NCBI RefSeq assembly: GCF_020805785.1
Contig: NZ_JAJGZV010000012.1
Coordinates: 40,403 to 104,402, forward strand
Reading direction: 5' to 3'
Source of the DNA: Flavobacterium chungbukense
GTDB taxonomy: Bacteria > Bacteroidota > Bacteroidia > Flavobacteriales > Flavobacteriaceae
Length of the DNA: 64,000 bases
The stretch's first letter is position 1. Each line of letters begins with the position of its first letter. Positions 44,642 through 52,350 of this stretch are shown one piece after another. A model generated the notes under the pieces. The model made no database searches. It was not told the DNA's origin and saw only the letters and a list, made by a program, of their open reading frames with translations. The translations under genes were made by a program, and so were the position numbers.

Positions 44642-44932
44642 ATGGAAACAATAAAATTAGAATTAGACGAAAAAAAACACGGCGCATTCAATCTTTATGT
44701 TGATGATAAAAAACTAGGAGAAATGACGGTAAGTCTAAAACCCGATTTACTAACAGTTTACCACACTGGCGTTGAACCAGAAGCGGAAGGAAAAGGATAT
44801 GCAAAAAAACTTTTAGAAGAAATGGTGGCGTATGTTCGTGCTAATAATTTGAAAGTTTTAACACTTTGTCCTTATGTGCATGCCCAATTCAAAAGGCATC
44901 CGGATGAATATGAAGACATTTGGAAAAAATAA
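44642..44932 (+). CDS. small GNAT-fold acetyltransferase (YjdJ-like)
   Basis: The 96-residue protein has the short GNAT pattern VYHTGVEPEAEGKGYAKKLLEE with the acetyl-CoA loop EGKGYAKKLL, followed by LKVLTLCPYVHAQFKRHPDEY, shortened to TLCPYVHAQFKRHPDE, typical of the YjdJ/GTLF type family. Substrate unknown. It is monocistronic, before the 103-bp inverted repeat element. Confidence 0.85.
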   Translation: METIKLELDEKKHGAFNLYVDDKKLGEMTVSLKPDLLTVYHTGVEPEAEGKGYAKKLLEEMVAYVRANNLKVLTLCPYVHAQFKRHPDEYEDIWKK

Positions 44933-44961
44933 TTTTTCTTGACCCCGAATTTCTCCAAAGT

Positions 44962-45064
44962 TTGTCATTTCGACGAAGGAGAAATCACACTAGAAACTCC
45001 GCATGCAGAATCACCAATCTTTGTCGAGCTTCTCGTGGAGATTTCTCCTTCGTCGAAATGACAA
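44962..45064. repeat. 103-bp element with perfect 25-bp inverted ends
   Basis: The left arm 44962-44986 (beginning TTGTCATTTCGACGAAGG) and the right arm 45040-45064 are exact reverse complements over 25 bp. The 53-bp centre shows the sequence CGAGCTTCTCGTGGAG. Repeats with TCATTTCGACGAAGGAGAAAT ends are familiar in Flavobacteriia and may be MITE-like. It separates the GNAT and esterase genes. Confidence 0.9.
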
Positions 45065-45121
45065 GATTGTGTGAAATCTGCGTGACAAAAAACTTTTATA
45101 AGACATTCAAAAAAATATATT

Positions 45122-45742
45122 ATGAATACAGAAATAATAACAGACGGCCTACCTTTAAATGAAGCCAAAAAAGCACTCATCATGATTCACGGACGTGGTG
45201 CGGGCGCACATGATATTCTTTCGATTGCGAAACATCTTAAGGTACAAGATTTTGCTTTGGTTGCGCCTCAGGCAGAAAATAGAACTTGGTATCCATATTC
45301 GTTTTTAGCGCCTCTTAACGAAAATGAACCTTCATTTTCAAAATCACTTGAAGCAATTCATCAGGTTGTGGTCGCTATTCAGCAAAATGGTATCGAAAAA
45401 GAAAATATTTATTTCTTAGGATTTTCTCAAGGCGCATGTCTTGCTTTGGAATTCACATCAAGAAATGCGGCAAAATATGGCGGAATCGTAGCTTTTACAG
45501 GCGGATTAATTGGTGATCAGGTTTATGAAAACCATTATTCTGGAAATTTCGAAAATACTCCCGTTTTTATCGGAACCAGTGATCCCGATTTTCATGTTCC
45601 TGTAGAAAGAGTAAATGACACTGAAACGCTGATGACAAAATTAGGCGCAGATGTAACTAAAAAAATCTATCCAAATATGGGACATACCATCAGTCAAGAT
45701 GAGGTAGATTGCGCAAATGCATTGGTTTTCAATAAAAAATAA
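45122..45742 (+). CDS. MhqD-like phospholipase/carboxylesterase
   Basis: The 206-residue alpha/beta hydrolase has IMIHGRGAGAHDIL at the oxyanion loop, nucleophile Ser in GFSQGAC, and His in NMGHTIS with Asp in GTSDPDFHVP. This is the dienelactone hydrolase/phospholipase-carboxylesterase type, to which MhqD of the Bacillus quinone-stress regulon belongs. It overlaps the cupin gene by one base (TAATG), so the two are translationally coupled. Confidence 0.88.
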   Translation: MNTEIITDGLPLNEAKKALIMIHGRGAGAHDILSIAKHLKVQDFALVAPQAENRTWYPYSFLAPLNENEPSFSKSLEAIHQVVVAIQQNGIEKENIYFLGFSQGACLALEFTSRNAAKYGGIVAFTGGLIGDQVYENHYSGNFENTPVFIGTSDPDFHVPVERVNDTETLMTKLGADVTKKIYPNMGHTISQDEVDCANALVFNKK

Positions 45743-46092
45743 TGATTACGATAACGCGAGTTTACAGCGATAAAAACGGAGAAAGTCATTTTGAAGATTT
45801 TGAAGTTCCATTAAAAAACAATGGCGATATCGGTTTTTTATCTGATGATGAACCTGTCAAATCTATCGTTTTTAGAGAAGTTAGTCCTTCTTATGATTAC
45901 GATTTTCATAATGCACCAGACCGTCAATATATTGTTTTATTGGAAGGCGGTGTAGAAATAGAAACTTCTTTAGGAGAAAAAAGAACATTCCCTACTGGTT
46001 CGATTTTATTGGTTGAAGACACCACAGGAAAAGGACACAAAACAAAAAATATTGAGCCCAAACTTCGAAAATCAATATTTATAAAATTTTAA
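45742..46092 (+). CDS. cupin-domain protein
   Basis: The 116-residue single-domain cupin has the pattern DYDFHNAPDRQYIVLLEGGVEIETSLGE then FPTGSILLVEDTTGKGHKT, with His and Glu in place to bind a metal. It could be a small dioxygenase, isomerase or ligand binder. It is coupled to the MhqD-like esterase (start and stop overlap). Confidence 0.85.
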   Translation: MITITRVYSDKNGESHFEDFEVPLKNNGDIGFLSDDEPVKSIVFREVSPSYDYDFHNAPDRQYIVLLEGGVEIETSLGEKRTFPTGSILLVEDTTGKGHKTKNIEPKLRKSIFIKF

Positions 46093-46116
46093 TTTAGATA
46101 CTAGATCAAGAAAAAA

Positions 46117-46240
46117 TTTAACCGCAAAGCATGCAAAGATTTTTTCATACTATTTATAGCATTCTAAATATAAAGTTCGCAAAGCTTTGTTTAAAAACTT
46201 TGCGAACCTTGCGTAAATCCTTGCGAGCTTTGCGGTTAAC
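46117..46240. repeat. nested palindromic element with TTAACCGCAAAGC ends
   Basis: Outer arms TTAACCGCAAAGC (46118-46130) and GCTTTGCGGTTAA (46227-46239) are exact complements. Inner arms GTTCGCAAAG (46175-46184) and CTTTGCGAAC (46198-46207) form a second hairpin. It lies just upstream of the TMEM175-like gene and would extend the open frame of that gene leftwards, but it is not coding. Confidence 0.85.
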
Positions 46241-46268
46241 AATTAACATCAATTACAAAATCATAAAA

Positions 46269-46886
46269 ATGGAAAAAGAAACCGTAAGAATAGAAAACTT
46301 CAGCGATGCCGTATTTGCCATTGCCATTACACTTTTGGTTTTAGATCTTCATGCGCCAGAAATAAATACAGTAAAAAATGGTACAGAATTATTAGCATTT
46401 TTAAAAAGTGAATGGACAACATATTTGGCTTTTACGCTTTCTTTTTTCAGTATTTTTATCATGTGGGTCAACCACCACAAGATTTTTAAGCAGATTTACA
46501 GCCGAAATACCGCTATCATGTTTTCAAACGGATTGATTCTTTTTCTAGTTACAGCCGTTTCTTATCCTACAGCTTTATTGGCTCGTTTTTTTGAAGGTGA
46601 AGCTTCAACTATTGCTGTAGCGATTTATACTGGAATTTTTGTACTGATTAATATTTCTTATAATTTACTATGGTTTATTGCCAGTCATAACAAGAAATTA
46701 TTGCGTCCAGAAATTACAGATTCGGCAATCAAAAAAATTAGAAATAATTATTTATACGGATTTCCAACCTATTTAATTGCATTTGCAATCTCATTTCAAT
46801 ACCCAGCTATTGCCTTAACAATCAGTATGCTTTTATTGATTTACTGGGCTATTTCATCGGGAAAAATAAATATGAATCAACACTAA
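46269..46886 (+). CDS. TMEM175-family potassium channel-like protein (DUF1211)
   Basis: The protein of 205 residues begins at ATG 46269 (MEKETVRIENFSDAVFAIAITLL, shortened: RIENFSDAVFAIAITLL), which contains the RxxxFSDxxxA signature that forms the filter helix of TMEM175 channels, followed by six predicted helices in all. Bacterial members are tetrameric potassium-permeable channels. A longer frame upstream runs through the palindromic repeat and is rejected as start. Confidence 0.88.
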   Translation: MEKETVRIENFSDAVFAIAITLLVLDLHAPEINTVKNGTELLAFLKSEWTTYLAFTLSFFSIFIMWVNHHKIFKQIYSRNTAIMFSNGLILFLVTAVSYPTALLARFFEGEASTIAVAIYTGIFVLINISYNLLWFIASHNKKLLRPEITDSAIKKIRNNYLYGFPTYLIAFAISFQYPAIALTISMLLLIYWAISSGKINMNQH

Positions 46887-46887
46887 A

Positions 46888-48468
46888 TTAGTCTAAAAAA
46901 TGTTCTTTTTTTATTCCTAGTTTTTGCATTCTAGATGTTAAAGTGGTAGATGGCAAACCCAGTAAAAAGGCAGCTCCTTGCGGACCAGAAATCCTTCCGT
47001 TGCATTTTTTTATGACTTTTAAAATATGTGCTTTCTCCACTTCTTGCAACGTTTTAATTTGAAATTCTGTTTTGGAAGTTTCCGATGTTTTGATAAAAAT
47101 CTCAGGAAAAGTCATTTCTCTAATCCTATCTTCTTTTGCAAACAAAACACTTCTTTCTACCATATTTTCCAACTCTCTAACATTTCCCGGCCATGCGTTT
47201 GCCATCATTTCGTTTAGTATTTTTTTAGAGAAACCATTTATCTTCTTTCCAATTTTTTCTGAGTGTTTTTCTAAGAAAAAATTTCCCAGAACCTCGATAT
47301 CTCCTCTACGGTCGCGCAAAGCCGGAATCGGAATCGGATAAACATTTAGACGATAATACAAATCACTTCTAAATCGTTCTTCGGCAACTTCTTTGTGAAG
47401 CGATTTATTGGTTGCTGCAATTACTCTTGCATTTATTTTAATGCTTTTATTTCCGCCAATTCTTTCAATTTCTTTTTCTTGTAAAACACGAAGCAGTTTT
47501 CCCTGCAATTCTAAAGGCAGTTCTCCAATTTCATCTAAAAAAATAGTGCTGTTTTCTGCTTGTTCAAACTTACCTATTCTTTGTTCGGTTGCTCCTGTAA
47601 AAGCGCCTTTTTCATGTCCGAACAATTCGCTTTCAATTAAGTTTTCTGGAATTGAAGCGCAATTTACTTTCACCATTCTATTATTAGAAACTTGGGATAG
47701 ATGATGAATTGCATTTGCTACTAGTTCTTTTCCTGTTCCTGTTTCACCAAAAATTAAAACCGTGGCATTTGAAGAAGCTACTTGCGAAATCAATTCGTAT
47801 ACTTCTTGCATTGCGTCGCTGTTTCCGACAATTCCATAAAAACCATCATTTTTAATTTCGGTTCTATCTTGATTATTTGTTGAAGAATTGCTTTTGAGTT
47901 TTTTTAATTCAACAAGATTACTTTCATATTCTTCGGTCATTTTAATATTTCTAATCGTAATAGAAAGCTGTGCTGCAATTCCTCTCAAAACACGATTGGA
48001 TTCTCTGGTAAAAGTTTTGGCATTTTTAAAAAAAAGGAAAAGTGCATTTCGGTTTCCTTTAGTATGAGGAAGACAAATTCCGATGGCATTTTTAAAACCT
48101 TTTTTATGTATGTTTTGAATGTAATCTGGATTTTTTTGATCTTTAGTCAAATCGAAAAAAACCGTATCGGCAGAATCCAAACAGAGATTAAAAAATCCGT
48201 CGTTTAAAACATAGTCTTTTAAGTCGGTATTTTTATTTGAAGATTGATAGAAAATTTGATATTCCGATTCGTCTTCATTTGAAGAAGTCAAGATAAAATC
48301 ATCAAACAGAAAGTTATCTTTTACTGTTCCGTTTACAACAGCATCAAATTCCTCTTTATTTACAATTGAAGAAAGTGCCGTACAGATAGATAAAATCAAC
48401 ATTTGTTCTTGTTCTGTTTCCTGCAATCGTTTCATCAGGATTGCAGTTTTATCTGTTGATTTTTCCAT
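46888..48468 (-). CDS. GAF-domain sigma-54 enhancer-binding activator
   Basis: The 526-residue protein has an N-terminal GAF-like sensing region (about 20-180), a sigma-54 AAA+ domain with Walker A GETGTGKE near residue 243 and intact GAFTGA near 290, and a C-terminal helix-turn-helix GRISGPQGAAFLLGLPSTTLTSRM resembling that of NorR/FhlA-type activators. It therefore needs no phosphorylation and probably senses a small molecule. It is divergent from the ring-cleaving dioxygenase, and the gap between them carries a palindrome and a sigma-54 type promoter, making it the prime candidate to control this set. Confidence 0.94.
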   Translation of the reverse strand: MEKSTDKTAILMKRLQETEQEQMLILSICTALSSIVNKEEFDAVVNGTVKDNFLFDDFILTSSNEDESEYQIFYQSSNKNTDLKDYVLNDGFFNLCLDSADTVFFDLTKDQKNPDYIQNIHKKGFKNAIGICLPHTKGNRNALFLFFKNAKTFTRESNRVLRGIAAQLSITIRNIKMTEEYESNLVELKKLKSNSSTNNQDRTEIKNDGFYGIVGNSDAMQEVYELISQVASSNATVLIFGETGTGKELVANAIHHLSQVSNNRMVKVNCASIPENLIESELFGHEKGAFTGATEQRIGKFEQAENSTIFLDEIGELPLELQGKLLRVLQEKEIERIGGNKSIKINARVIAATNKSLHKEVAEERFRSDLYYRLNVYPIPIPALRDRRGDIEVLGNFFLEKHSEKIGKKINGFSKKILNEMMANAWPGNVRELENMVERSVLFAKEDRIREMTFPEIFIKTSETSKTEFQIKTLQEVEKAHILKVIKKCNGRISGPQGAAFLLGLPSTTLTSRMQKLGIKKEHFLD

Positions 48469-48575
48469 AATGGTAATTCTTGTGATATTTTTTATGCGTG
48501 GTAGCGTAAATTTAAGAAATAGCCTTTATTAAATAACTATCGATTTTCTAAATATGAGATATTAGATTCATAAAA

Positions 48576-48591
48576 TTACGATATATCGTAT
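48576..48591. promoter_or_regulatory. activator-site palindrome, copy 3
   Basis: TTACGATATATCGTAT matches copy 2 at 15 of 16 positions and is preceded by the same ATAAAA context. It is centred 89 bp before the GC of the promoter at 48658-48675, the same distance as copy 1. Confidence 0.7.
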
Positions 48592-48657
48592 AATCGAAAA
48601 GTTATTTTCTTTCAAACCCCCTTATTAAACAACACATTAGCCTAAATGGAATATTAT

Positions 48658-48675
48658 TTGGATATATCATGGCAC
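48658..48675 (+). promoter_or_regulatory. sigma-54 type -24/-12 promoter for the dioxygenase
   Basis: TTGGATATATCATGGCAC has GG (48660-48661) and GC (48672-48673) 10 bp apart. Its -12 end TGGCA matches the promoter at 32708. Confidence 0.55.
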
Positions 48676-48698
48676 GCCAGAAATTAACTGTTTTTTAT

Positions 48699-48746
48699 TT
48701 CTTAATCTAGGTTAATCGATGCACAGCCATAACGGACGTAAATTTG
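48699..48746 (+). promoter_or_regulatory. shared 25-bp element plus TAAATTTG promoter box
   Basis: Positions 48699-48723 are identical over 25 bp to 32796-32820, including TTAATC-TAGG-TTAATC. TAAATTTG (48739-48746) follows after 15 bp, the same spacing as in the other copy. Confidence 0.6.
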
Positions 48747-48786
48747 TAAAAGAAAAATCAAATAACAATTTAATATAACAAATACC

Positions 48787-49725
48787 ATGGAAAATAAAAT
48801 TTTAGGCTTACACCATATTACTGCAATCGCAGGTGACGCTAAACGTAATTTTAACTTTTACTCTAACATATTAGGATTACGATTCATCAAAAAAACAGTG
48901 AATTTTGACGATCCTGGAACATACCACTTTTACTTTGGTGATGAAGTTGGAAGCGCAGGAACAATTTTGACATTTTTTCCTTGGGGAGAAGGAATTCAGC
49001 AAGGAAGAAAAGGTTCTGGAATGGCAACTGAAATTGGATATTCTGTTCCTAAAGGAAGCTTAGATTTTTGGCAGAAACGTTTTGACAAATACAATGTAAT
49101 CTACAACAAACCTGCTGAAAAATTCGGAGAGAAATATTTAACTTTCTTAGATCCAGACGGATTAAAACTAGAGTTAATCGAATCTAAAACAGACGACAAC
49201 AGAAAAGCTTGGGAAACTGAAGAAGTAAAAGCAGATGTTGCTACAAAAGGTTTTCATAACATTACTTTGACTCTAAACGATATTAAACCAACGGCTGCTA
49301 TCTTAACTGAAATATTTGGCTACAAATTAATCGATCAAGACGTAAACCGTTACCGTTATGCAACAGATGCAGTAGAAAATGCCGCAATTGTTGACTTAGT
49401 TGAATTAACAGATGAGAAACGTGGTTTAAATGCCAATGGAACAGTTCACCACGTAGCTTTCCGAGTAAAAAATGATGAAATTTTAATGCACTTCCGTGAA
49501 AAAATCGAAGATTACGGATTGTCCATTACGCCACAAATCGATAGACAATATTTCCATTCTCTTTATTTCAGAGAACCAGGCGGAGTTTTATTTGAAATTG
49601 CAACCGATAATCCTGGATTTACAGTTGATGAAAGCTTAGAAGAATTAGGTAAAAACTTAAAACTTCCAGCAGAATACGAATCACAAAGAAAAGCTATCGA
49701 GGATCATTTGGTTAAAATAAACTAA
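48787..49725 (+). CDS. MhqO-like ring-cleaving dioxygenase (VOC superfamily)
   Basis: The 312-residue protein has two VOC (glyoxalase fold) modules. Metal ligand candidates are His in LHHITAIAGD, His in VHHVAFRV and Glu in LFEIATDNPG. It resembles the MhqO/MhqE-type ring-cleaving dioxygenases that degrade quinones or hydroquinones in Firmicutes. It carries the full dual-promoter arrangement described for 48469-48786. The MhqD-like esterase is 3 kb away. Substrate is inferred. Confidence 0.9.
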   Translation: MENKILGLHHITAIAGDAKRNFNFYSNILGLRFIKKTVNFDDPGTYHFYFGDEVGSAGTILTFFPWGEGIQQGRKGSGMATEIGYSVPKGSLDFWQKRFDKYNVIYNKPAEKFGEKYLTFLDPDGLKLELIESKTDDNRKAWETEEVKADVATKGFHNITLTLNDIKPTAAILTEIFGYKLIDQDVNRYRYATDAVENAAIVDLVELTDEKRGLNANGTVHHVAFRVKNDEILMHFREKIEDYGLSITPQIDRQYFHSLYFREPGGVLFEIATDNPGFTVDESLEELGKNLKLPAEYESQRKAIEDHLVKIN

Positions 49726-49735
49726 TTCATAAAAT

Positions 49736-49836
49736 ATTGGAGCAGGTAGAAACATTTAAAAATTATTTAAAGTTAAAAAATTGACAATCAACATTTTAAT
49801 ATTAAATTTATAAAATATGTTTTTACGTGCTCCAAT
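49736..49836. repeat. long-range inverted repeat in leader of the GAPDH gene
   Basis: ATTGGAGCA (49736-49744) and TGCTCCAAT (49828-49836) are perfect complements 83 bp apart. They could be the remnant ends of a palindromic intergenic element or form a leader hairpin. Confidence 0.4.
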
Positions 49837-49875
49837 TTCATTCTGCAAATAAATAATCATTTAAATTAATATATC

Positions 49876-50877
49876 ATGGCAAAAATAGCATTATACGGAT
49901 TTGGCCGAATTGGGAGACAATTTCTTCGCGTGGCTTTAAAAAACAATCTTTTTGTTCCTGAAGTCATTGCTGACATTCAAGATATAGATTTGCTTGGAGC
50001 GCTTTTTAGTGTAGACACCAATTATGGAAGATGGCACGAAGAAGTAAAAACAGCAGATGAAAATTTTAGTATTGGAGACAGAAAAATTCCGTACAAAAAT
50101 TCAAAACTAGACATTCCAGATTGGAAAGCATTGGGAATTGATTTGGTTGTAGATTGTACAGGACGTGCTACTACAAGAGATTTTGCACAAAAACACATTG
50201 ATAAAGGTGCAAAATATGTTTTAGTAAGCGCACCAAGTAAATCTCTAGCCGATTGCGATGCTGTTCTTTTGAAAGGAATTAATTTAGATGAATTTGATGC
50301 TTCAAACCATAAAATCATCAGTATGGGAAGCTGTACTACAAATGCATTAGCTTCTGTGGTAAAAGTGATTAAAGAAAATTTCGGAATCGAATATGGTCTT
50401 TTTTCTACTGTGCATTCTTATACCAATACACAATCATTGACTGATCAGCCTATGAAAGACAGACGTGATTCTTGGGCGGCGGCAGAAAATATTATTCCGT
50501 CTTCATCTGGAGCGGCAAAAGCATTGCAGTTCATTTGGAATGATTTAAAAATTACAGGAAAAGCATACAGAGTTCCGACCAAAACGGGAAGTATTGCCGA
50601 ATTAAATTTGGTTACCACCAAAGATTGTTCTGTGCAAGAAGTGAATGATGCTTTTAGAAAAGCAGCTAAAGAAGGCGAATTAAAAGGAGTTTTAGACGTT
50701 CTAGAAGAGCAATGGACATCGGCAAGAATTGTAGCCGACCCGCATTCTTCCATTATCGATTTGCCACTTACTGCAAAAGAAGGAAATTTACTTTCTGTTG
50801 CAACTTGGTACGATAACGAATGGGGATTCTCAAACCGACTTGCTGAAGTGGCGAAATATATTGGTGACAAAATCTAA
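49876..50877 (+). CDS. gap: type I glyceraldehyde-3-phosphate dehydrogenase
   Basis: The 333-residue enzyme has the NAD-binding start ALYGFGRIGRQFLR, catalytic Cys153 in MGSCTTNALA, His in TVHSYTNTQ and the C-terminal WYDNEWGFSNR. It converts glyceraldehyde 3-phosphate to 1,3-bisphosphoglycerate. A paralogue elsewhere as the main glycolytic enzyme is possible, because this copy is alone and in a stress-type neighbourhood. A terminator follows. Confidence 0.93.
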   Translation: MAKIALYGFGRIGRQFLRVALKNNLFVPEVIADIQDIDLLGALFSVDTNYGRWHEEVKTADENFSIGDRKIPYKNSKLDIPDWKALGIDLVVDCTGRATTRDFAQKHIDKGAKYVLVSAPSKSLADCDAVLLKGINLDEFDASNHKIISMGSCTTNALASVVKVIKENFGIEYGLFSTVHSYTNTQSLTDQPMKDRRDSWAAAENIIPSSSGAAKALQFIWNDLKITGKAYRVPTKTGSIAELNLVTTKDCSVQEVNDAFRKAAKEGELKGVLDVLEEQWTSARIVADPHSSIIDLPLTAKEGNLLSVATWYDNEWGFSNRLAEVAKYIGDKI

Positions 50878-50903
50878 TCACACTATTTTTTTAGAAATTG
50901 AAA

Positions 50904-50938
50904 TAAAAAAAGCTGTCCTTATTCGGATGGCTTTTTTG
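50904..50938 (+). terminator. terminator after the GAPDH gene
   Basis: AAAAAAGCTGTCC and GGATGGCTTTTTT pair with two wobble pairs around TTATTC, followed by a T run. Confidence 0.85.
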
Positions 50939-51019
50939 TTTAGTGAATTAAAATTGTAAGAAAAAATAAATATATTTGAGAAAACAAAAGAAAAACAACC
51001 TTCGCTTATTTCCTCAATT

Positions 51020-51790
51020 TTGAATAAGAAAAACAACCATAGTCGTAAAAACAAAGAGGCTTCTTTTATAAGGAAAGAATTTTACAAAAAACTTATAATC
51101 ATAGGATTATGCATAATTCCGATTGTTTTATTTGCTGACAATAAAGGAACATTTAGACTTGTTCCTTTACCATTCTTTCTATATGGAATGTATCAATTAA
51201 TACAAATTGTTGCAATTTCACAGTTTATTGTAGACGACTTTTTTCCTCCAAAGATATCCTACGAAAAAAAAACTAAACCAATTGACAAATTAGTTTACTA
51301 TTTCTCCAATACACTCTTTTTTATTAGCTTGATCGCTCTCTTGTTTGAAATCAGGAATTTTGGTAACACAATACATGGAACAAAACTCTTTTGGACAGCT
51401 GGTGTTTTCGGAATTCTGGTAGCAATTATTACAACAACAATCTTAAAATTAACAAATCCAAGCGTGTATTATGAAAGTAAAAGAAGATATACTGTTCATC
51501 TTGGACTTTTTATAGGATTCTTTTTAATAGCTACAGCTTTAGCAAGTTTTGTAAACCATTATTTTGCTAACCCAACAACTTTTTGTAAAAATTTTAAAAT
51601 AGAAAGCAAAAGTATTAGCGGTGGTAGATCTACTGAATACTTTTTCTATTTGAAAATGGAAAATGGTCATAAAGAAAGGTTTTCTGTAGGGAAAACAAAA
51701 TATAATAATTTCAAAGAGGGAGAAGAAATAAAACTATGTCTGTTGAAAGGAAAACTTGGCTTTGATTATGTGACAGAATTAAAAAAATAA
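51020..51790 (+). CDS. membrane protein, unknown function
   Basis: The 256-residue protein begins at TTG (51020); no in-frame ATG lies near the N-terminus. It has a basic start (KKNNHSRKNKE), then about five hydrophobic segments and a soluble C-terminal tail. I recognise no family. It is the first of several AT-rich, small genes to 53.4 kb that look unlike the surrounding detoxification region. Confidence 0.55.
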   Translation: MNKKNNHSRKNKEASFIRKEFYKKLIIIGLCIIPIVLFADNKGTFRLVPLPFFLYGMYQLIQIVAISQFIVDDFFPPKISYEKKTKPIDKLVYYFSNTLFFISLIALLFEIRNFGNTIHGTKLFWTAGVFGILVAIITTTILKLTNPSVYYESKRRYTVHLGLFIGFFLIATALASFVNHYFANPTTFCKNFKIESKSISGGRSTEYFFYLKMENGHKERFSVGKTKYNNFKEGEEIKLCLLKGKLGFDYVTELKK

Positions 51791-51862
51791 AGCAATAAAA
51801 ACGGAAAAAACAAAATCATGAGCAATAGATACGAGGTAATAATGCAAACAAATATTGTTTAG

Positions 51863-52285
51863 ATGAAATACATAAAAACATTCCTACTATTTTATTTATT
51901 TGTTTTTTCTCAATTTTTTTGGGCAAAAACAAAAATAGATACGATTACAAATTGGCAGATATTCAAAGATTCAAAAGTGTTATTTCGTAGCAATGAGCAT
52001 GAATGTTACAAACTAACTGGAGTATTAAAAAAGAACGATACTTTTAAATCATTAAAAATTGTTTTTTTCCGTGATACAAAATCATATGGAAAACAAAAAA
52101 TTACATTATTGAAAGGAGAAAAAGTTTTAATACAATTTGATTATGAAAATAGTAACGAATTAGAAATAAGTAAAAGTAAAATTCAAAGCCTATTTGAAAA
52201 AACGAAAGTAGATTTAACTATAATGTACTATGACAAAGGAGAACCGAAAGGAATATTATTGGGTTATTTAAGATTAGAAAACTAA
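51863..52285 (+). CDS. small secreted protein, unknown function
   Basis: The 140-residue protein has a signal peptide (LLFYLFVFSQFFWAKT) and a beta-rich mature part. No family recognised. It lies downstream of the membrane protein at 51020 and upstream of an NTF2-like gene in the same direction. Confidence 0.55.
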   Translation: MKYIKTFLLFYLFVFSQFFWAKTKIDTITNWQIFKDSKVLFRSNEHECYKLTGVLKKNDTFKSLKIVFFRDTKSYGKQKITLLKGEKVLIQFDYENSNELEISKSKIQSLFEKTKVDLTIMYYDKGEPKGILLGYLRLEN

Positions 52286-52350
52286 ACCTTAATAATCTAT
52301 CACTTAACATAAGAAAAAGCAGATATCATTAATACCCAAAAGAACAAAAA

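Larger units (their letters stand above)
48469..48786. other. 318-bp divergent regulatory gap
   Basis: No gene was seen. From left to right it holds a palindrome close to TTACGATATATCGTAA (48576-48591), a sigma-54 type promoter (48658-48675), the 25-bp element shared with 32796-32820 (48699-48723) and TAAATTTG (48739-48746), all oriented towards the dioxygenase gene. The order is the same as in the 32.6-32.9 kb gap. Confidence 0.65.

Noticed and set aside
46131..46268. Upstream extension of the TMEM175-like protein
   Set aside because: It runs through the nested palindromic repeat, has a composition unlike the rest and precedes the true family start at 46269.
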